From the NCBI GenBank assembly GCA_938003885.1, contig CALKWT010000226.1, forward strand, positions 1 to 18,460: 18,460 nt of DNA, written 5' to 3'. The stretch's first letter is position 1; each line of letters opens with the position of its first letter. Shown here one piece after another: positions 16,115-18,460 of this stretch. The notes under the pieces were generated by a model, which saw only the letters and a list, made by a program, of their open reading frames with translations, had not been told where the DNA came from and did no database searches. The position numbers and the translations under genes were made by a program. This DNA comes from an uncultured Balneolaceae bacterium. GTDB lineage: Bacteria > Bacteroidota > Rhodothermia > Balneolales > Balneolaceae.

Positions 16115-16128
16115 TCATCCATGGATGA
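16115..16128. repeat. Perfect 14-bp palindrome in the lysS divergent spacer
   Basis: TCATCCATGGATGA is fully self-complementary. Its position, 187 bases from lysS and 137 bases from the transferase gene, suits an operator acting on either gene, but no known regulator site is recognised. Confidence 0.4.
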
Positions 16129-16206
16129 CGGGGTATGCAGGATGCAGAGAGGAAGCTATGCGGAATAGAGGCCATACCTGATCCGGGAAAGAAAGTTTTC
16201 AGAAGG

Positions 16207-16234
16207 CCGGTTAAAATGATAATTTTAAGGCCGG
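16207..16234. repeat. Bulged hairpin before the transferase gene
   Basis: CCGG-TTAAAAT (16207-16217), a GATA loop, then ATTTTAA-GG-CCGG (16222-16234) form an 11-bp stem interrupted by a two-base bulge. It ends 30 bases before the TTG start of the phosphopantetheinyl transferase gene. No T-run follows on either strand, so it is unlikely to be an intrinsic terminator. Confidence 0.4.
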
Positions 16235-16259
16235 ATCTGCTGTTCAACCAAAATCCCAC

Positions 16260-16267
16260 TATTTTTG
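16260..16267 (+). promoter_or_regulatory. Perfect -7-like element overlapping a start codon
   Basis: TATTTTTG matches TAnnTTTG at all fixed positions, but its last three bases are the TTG assigned as the start codon of the transferase gene. No TTG is found at the -33 distance (CTG at 16237-16239 is the nearest). Either this match is accidental or the start codon lies elsewhere. Confidence 0.2.
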
Positions 16268-16840
16268 ACAAATCGACTCTCTCATTGCCATCTGCCGGAG
16301 GATATTATTCTCTGTTATGAACCGGTCTCGTTTTTCAAGGAGGCTGAAAACCGGCAGAAATCTGAAATACATTCCGGTTCCTATCTGATCAGACAAGTTG
16401 CACGGGAACGACTGGATGCACGCCAGATAGATATTATTGCACTGAAATATGAGAAACCAAAGGTATACATAAACGGGGAGGAATTCTCGGCCAGCTTTTC
16501 CCATACTGTTCAGGGCGTGGCTCTTGCTATTTCAGGACAGAGAATCGTCGGTTGTGACCTGGAGCTGGAGAACCGGAAGGTGAGTGATCTTCTTACATCT
16601 CGTATGAGGAATAGAGAGGAAGAACCTTCGCTCTATGAAAACCGACCGGCAATCCAGATCTGGACCCTCAAAGAGGCCGCCCTGAAAATGATTGGAACTG
16701 GTTTGCGGACCCCGATGAACTCAGTATGTATCATCGAGAAGGGTGATGAACTGTTCAATGTGAAGTTCAGTGACGGCAGTGAAGCAAACATTTGCAGTTT
16801 CAGACACAGAGGCCACTGGCTGACGATATGCTATCAGTAA
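16265..16840 (+). CDS. 4'-phosphopantetheinyl transferase superfamily protein
   Basis: The enzyme moves the phosphopantetheine arm of coenzyme A to a serine of carrier proteins used in fatty-acid, polyketide, polyene or peptide synthesis. In the 191-residue reading, SFSHT (77-81) matches the SISH-type substrate motif, VGCDLE (95-100) supplies the Mg-binding Asp98 and Glu100, and WTLKEAALKMIGTGL (133-147) is the WxxKEAxxK signature with catalytic Glu137 and Lys141. This Sfp-like pseudodimer plan is normally 200-240 residues, so the N terminus may be short. The only ordinary start in frame before the motifs is TTG at 16265; the next GTG would remove the first domain. Another phase stays open across this point (16135-16320) with an ATG at 16216, so a small frameshift is an alternative to a TTG start. 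No carrier-protein or synthase gene is nearby, so the target is unknown. Confidence 0.85.
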   Translation: MTNRLSHCHLPEDIILCYEPVSFFKEAENRQKSEIHSGSYLIRQVARERLDARQIDIIALKYEKPKVYINGEEFSASFSHTVQGVALAISGQRIVGCDLELENRKVSDLLTSRMRNREEEPSLYENRPAIQIWTLKEAALKMIGTGLRTPMNSVCIIEKGDELFNVKFSDGSEANICSFRHRGHWLTICYQ

Positions 16841-16883
16841 TGGGTGTGAATGGACTGCCGGTACTTGCCGATCCGGTGAGGTG

Positions 16884-16946
16884 GATGTGAGCCGTTGCAC
16901 TGCCGAAGCGGGCAGAGTTTAGCGGCTGATCGGTACAGGCCACATC
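16884..16946. other. Structured spacer between transferase and DUF2520 genes
   Basis: Nested complementary arms are present: GATGTG (16884-16889) with CACATC (16941-16946), AGCCG (16890-16894) with CGGCT (16923-16927), and CTGCC (16900-16904) with GGCAG (16911-16915). A further pair, CCGATC (16868-16873) with GATCGG (16928-16933), crosses the outermost arms and would form a pseudoknot or an alternative fold. The 197-base spacer (16841-17037) holds no supported gene. Confidence 0.35.
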
Positions 16947-17026
16947 TGTTAAGTTGTGAGGGATCGGGAGTAGAGGTTCCCGGAGAACTCTTCCCGGGGC
17001 GCAGGGGATCTGTTAAATAGTAAAAT

Positions 17027-17030
17027 GGAG
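17027..17030 (+). promoter_or_regulatory. Shine-Dalgarno sequence of the DUF2520 gene
   Basis: GGAG lies 7 bases before the GTG start. It is one of very few recognisable ribosome binding sites in this window and supports the GTG as the true start. Confidence 0.6.
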
Positions 17031-17037
17031 ATAAATC

Positions 17038-17949
17038 GTGAGTTTTGATAAAACTGTTTCGGTGATCGGAACCGGTGCCGTAGGGGGAGCGTTCATCAAC
17101 CTTTTTGAGCAAACCAATTCCAGCCTGGTATCTGTTTGGAGTTCCAGGTCGGGAGAGTTGAGGACGGAAGGGGGAAAAAGACGGTTTATTCCGGGCCGCT
17201 CCTGCCCGGTAACCAACGATGAAGCTGGAGAACTGCTCATTCTTGCCGTTCCCGACGATCAGATTCCGCATGTCGTGAATCAGTTGGCAGAAAGCTCTAT
17301 AGAGTGGAATGGCAGGCGTGTGGTACACTGTTCGGGGGCCCGTTTTGCTGATTCCCTGGAACCCCTGGTTGCTAAGGGCGCCAGGGCAGCTTCGATGCAC
17401 CCGGTGCAAACATTTAGAAGAGGCGACGGCAGGGAGCGGTTTCTGGACATTTTTATCTCACTGGAAGGGGATCCGGTTCTGGTTTCTGAGCTTCTCTCCC
17501 TGGTAGATGCGGCAGGGGCGAAGCCGCTGAAGATTGACAAAATACAGAAAAGGGCCCTTCATCTGGCGGCTGTTATCGCCAGCAATTACCTGGTCACTCT
17601 TCAATACATCGCCGAAAAGTTTCTTGCTGAAAGGGGGGTAGAGGATGGATTCAAGCTAGTTGAGCCGCTCGTAAAGCAAACAACGGAGAATGTTGTGAAA
17701 AAGGGAGCCGCCGGTGCCCTCTCCGGGCCGGTGGAACGGGGAGATCTGGAGACGATTACCATGCACCTGAACCTATTGAAGGAGAATCCGGACCTGATTC
17801 AAATCTATGCCCGTCTCGGCCTGGAGACGATCGAGTTGGCGGAGTCGGCAGGCTCCGCAGAGCCGGGGCCATCCCCCCGTGCGGAGATCACTAAGTTGCT
17901 TCGGCAGGCGTTGACAGGGGGCGGCGGCAAAGAATCGGCAGAGGGGTAG
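17038..17949 (+). CDS. Rossmann-fold / DUF2520 domain protein
   Basis: This 303-residue cytoplasmic protein has an N-terminal NAD(P)-binding Rossmann domain and a C-terminal helical DUF2520 domain, resembling ketopantoate reductase and 6-phosphogluconate dehydrogenase in plan. The dinucleotide loop is GTGAVGG (11-17). LAVPDDQI (69-76), VVHCSGA (95-101) and SMHPVQTF (119-126) line the presumed active cleft. HLAAVIASNYL (175-185) and SGPVERGD further on are DUF2520 hallmarks. The substrate is unknown. The GTG start is supported by a GGAG site 7 bases upstream and places the dinucleotide loop at the usual distance from the N terminus. The last 35 residues are Gly/Ser/Ala/Glu-rich and probably disordered. 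It lies 197 bases after the phosphopantetheinyl transferase gene, so cotranscription is possible but not obvious, and it converges with the glycerate kinase gene. Confidence 0.9.
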   Translation: MSFDKTVSVIGTGAVGGAFINLFEQTNSSLVSVWSSRSGELRTEGGKRRFIPGRSCPVTNDEAGELLILAVPDDQIPHVVNQLAESSIEWNGRRVVHCSGARFADSLEPLVAKGARAASMHPVQTFRRGDGRERFLDIFISLEGDPVLVSELLSLVDAAGAKPLKIDKIQKRALHLAAVIASNYLVTLQYIAEKFLAERGVEDGFKLVEPLVKQTTENVVKKGAAGALSGPVERGDLETITMHLNLLKENPDLIQIYARLGLETIELAESAGSAEPGPSPRAEITKLLRQALTGGGGKESAEG

Positions 17950-18049
17950 AGACTGCAGAAAATTATGTCTTCGCAGAGTGTTCCACTGCTGATTGGGACA
18001 GAGTTTGTAAGGAATAGCTGCAGCCCGAAATGCAGAGGCTTAGAGCCAC

Positions 18050-18460
18050 TCACTCCCAAAGTACGATTTGCAGATCCATCACATTGTTCCCTGTCGGGCC
18101 GGTTATAATGTGGTCACCGAACTCTTTGAAAAAGTTGTAGCTGTCGTTACGTTCTAAATAGGTGTCGGGATCGATCGACCGTTCGAGGGCCCGGGAGCGC
18201 GTGCGGTGATCCGTTACTGCACCTGCCGCATCGGTCGGCCCATCAATTCCATCGGTGCCACAGCTTAGAAATGCGATATTTTTTTCAAACCGGGGAAGGA
18301 TAGTTGCCATTCGGAGTGCAAGCTCCTGGTTACGCCCCCCAACCCCATCACCGGTAACCTGGACGGTTGGCTCACCATAAAAGACCAACCCCGATCTGGC
18401 CGGGTTTTTTCGTAAAGCAGCGGCCGTCTCACGCTCTATCTTGTCTGCAAACAGTTCTAG
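18050..18460 (-). CDS. Type-2 glycerate kinase (MOFRL family), C-terminal part
   Basis: Only the last 136 residues are in the window; the frame stays open to the right edge (18460). The family phosphorylates D-glycerate to 2-phosphoglycerate (GckA/TtuD type) in serine, glyoxylate or tartrate metabolism. The fragment is the MOFRL domain: GLVFYGEPTVQVTGDG, then GGRNQELAL, SCGTDGIDGPTDAAGAV, and near the end HIITGPTGNNVMDLQI before the TGA. The usual TNVMD is NNVMD here. The fragment is collinear with the family end, so the gene is truncated by the window only. It converges with the DUF2520 gene across 100 bases that contain small hairpins but no T-rich terminator. Confidence 0.93.
   Translation of the reverse strand, partial: LELFADKIERETAAALRKNPARSGLVFYGEPTVQVTGDGVGGRNQELALRMATILPRFEKNIAFLSCGTDGIDGPTDAAGAVTDHRTRSRALERSIDPDTYLERNDSYNFFKEFGDHIITGPTGNNVMDLQIVLWE

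Larger units (their letters stand above)
15929..16264. other. Divergent spacer rich in dyads
   Basis: This 336-base spacer separates lysS and the phosphopantetheinyl transferase gene. The first 80 bases are A/T-rich and should hold the lysS promoter; TAGATTTT on the minus strand matches 7 of 8 of the -7 consensus but lacks a proper -33. Then come two adjacent hairpins (16026-16062), a 14-bp palindrome (16115-16128) and a bulged hairpin (16207-16234). An open frame in a different phase (from 16135 to 16320) overlaps the start of the next gene; it may matter for that gene's N terminus. Confidence 0.5.

Noticed and set aside
16834..17409. 191-codon minus-strand ORF
   Set aside because: It overlaps the DUF2520 coding region and its own translation is Pro/Arg/Ser/Cys-rich without motifs; a shadow frame.
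1..18460. CRISPR arrays, tRNA or rRNA genes, insertion sequences, phage or defence genes
   Set aside because: No regularly spaced repeats, T-loop-like sequences, transposase motifs or phage proteins were found on reading the spacers and open frames on both strands.

Overview
The window reads as chromosomal DNA from a member of the Bacteroidota/FCB group; a Balneolota-type genome is my best guess, but the phylum cannot be fixed without a search. The evidence is a full-length SprA (the type IX secretion translocon, known only from this group), short DUF3467 and DUF4290-like proteins typical of it, mostly absent Shine-Dalgarno sequences, and promoter-like elements of the TTG...TAnnTTTG type.

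Layout, left to right: a small DUF4290-like gene on the minus strand (124-399); a 650-base gap with no convincing gene; a plus-strand pair encoding a PLP-dependent cysteine/cystathionine synthase (1052-2053) and a DUF3467 protein (2089-2406); a minus-strand overlapping pair of LptF/LptG-type permeases (2506-4994); a 640-base divergent region with a good promoter candidate on each side, a possible 25-residue leader ORF and a 14-bp palindrome; the 7.5-kb sprA gene (5633-13090); a convergent minus-strand pair, lysS followed by a LolC/LolE-type permease (13097-15928); a divergent spacer rich in dyads; a 4'-phosphopantetheinyl transferase with an uncertain N terminus (16265-16840); a structured spacer; a Rossmann/DUF2520 protein (17038-17949); and the C-terminal part of a type-2 glycerate kinase running off the right edge (18050-18460).

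The middle of the window is an envelope-biogenesis neighbourhood: LptF/LptG move lipopolysaccharide to the outer membrane, SprA is the outer-membrane pore for type IX secretion, and the LolC/E-type permease releases lipoproteins for delivery to the outer membrane. No other type IX component (PorV, GldKLMN, SprE, SprT) is present. The remaining genes are housekeeping. I found no tRNA, rRNA, CRISPR array, insertion sequence, phage gene or defence system, and no clearly new multi-gene system. The most interesting leads are small: the lptF leader ORF and palindrome, the start of the phosphopantetheinyl transferase gene, and several structured or dyad-rich spacers.
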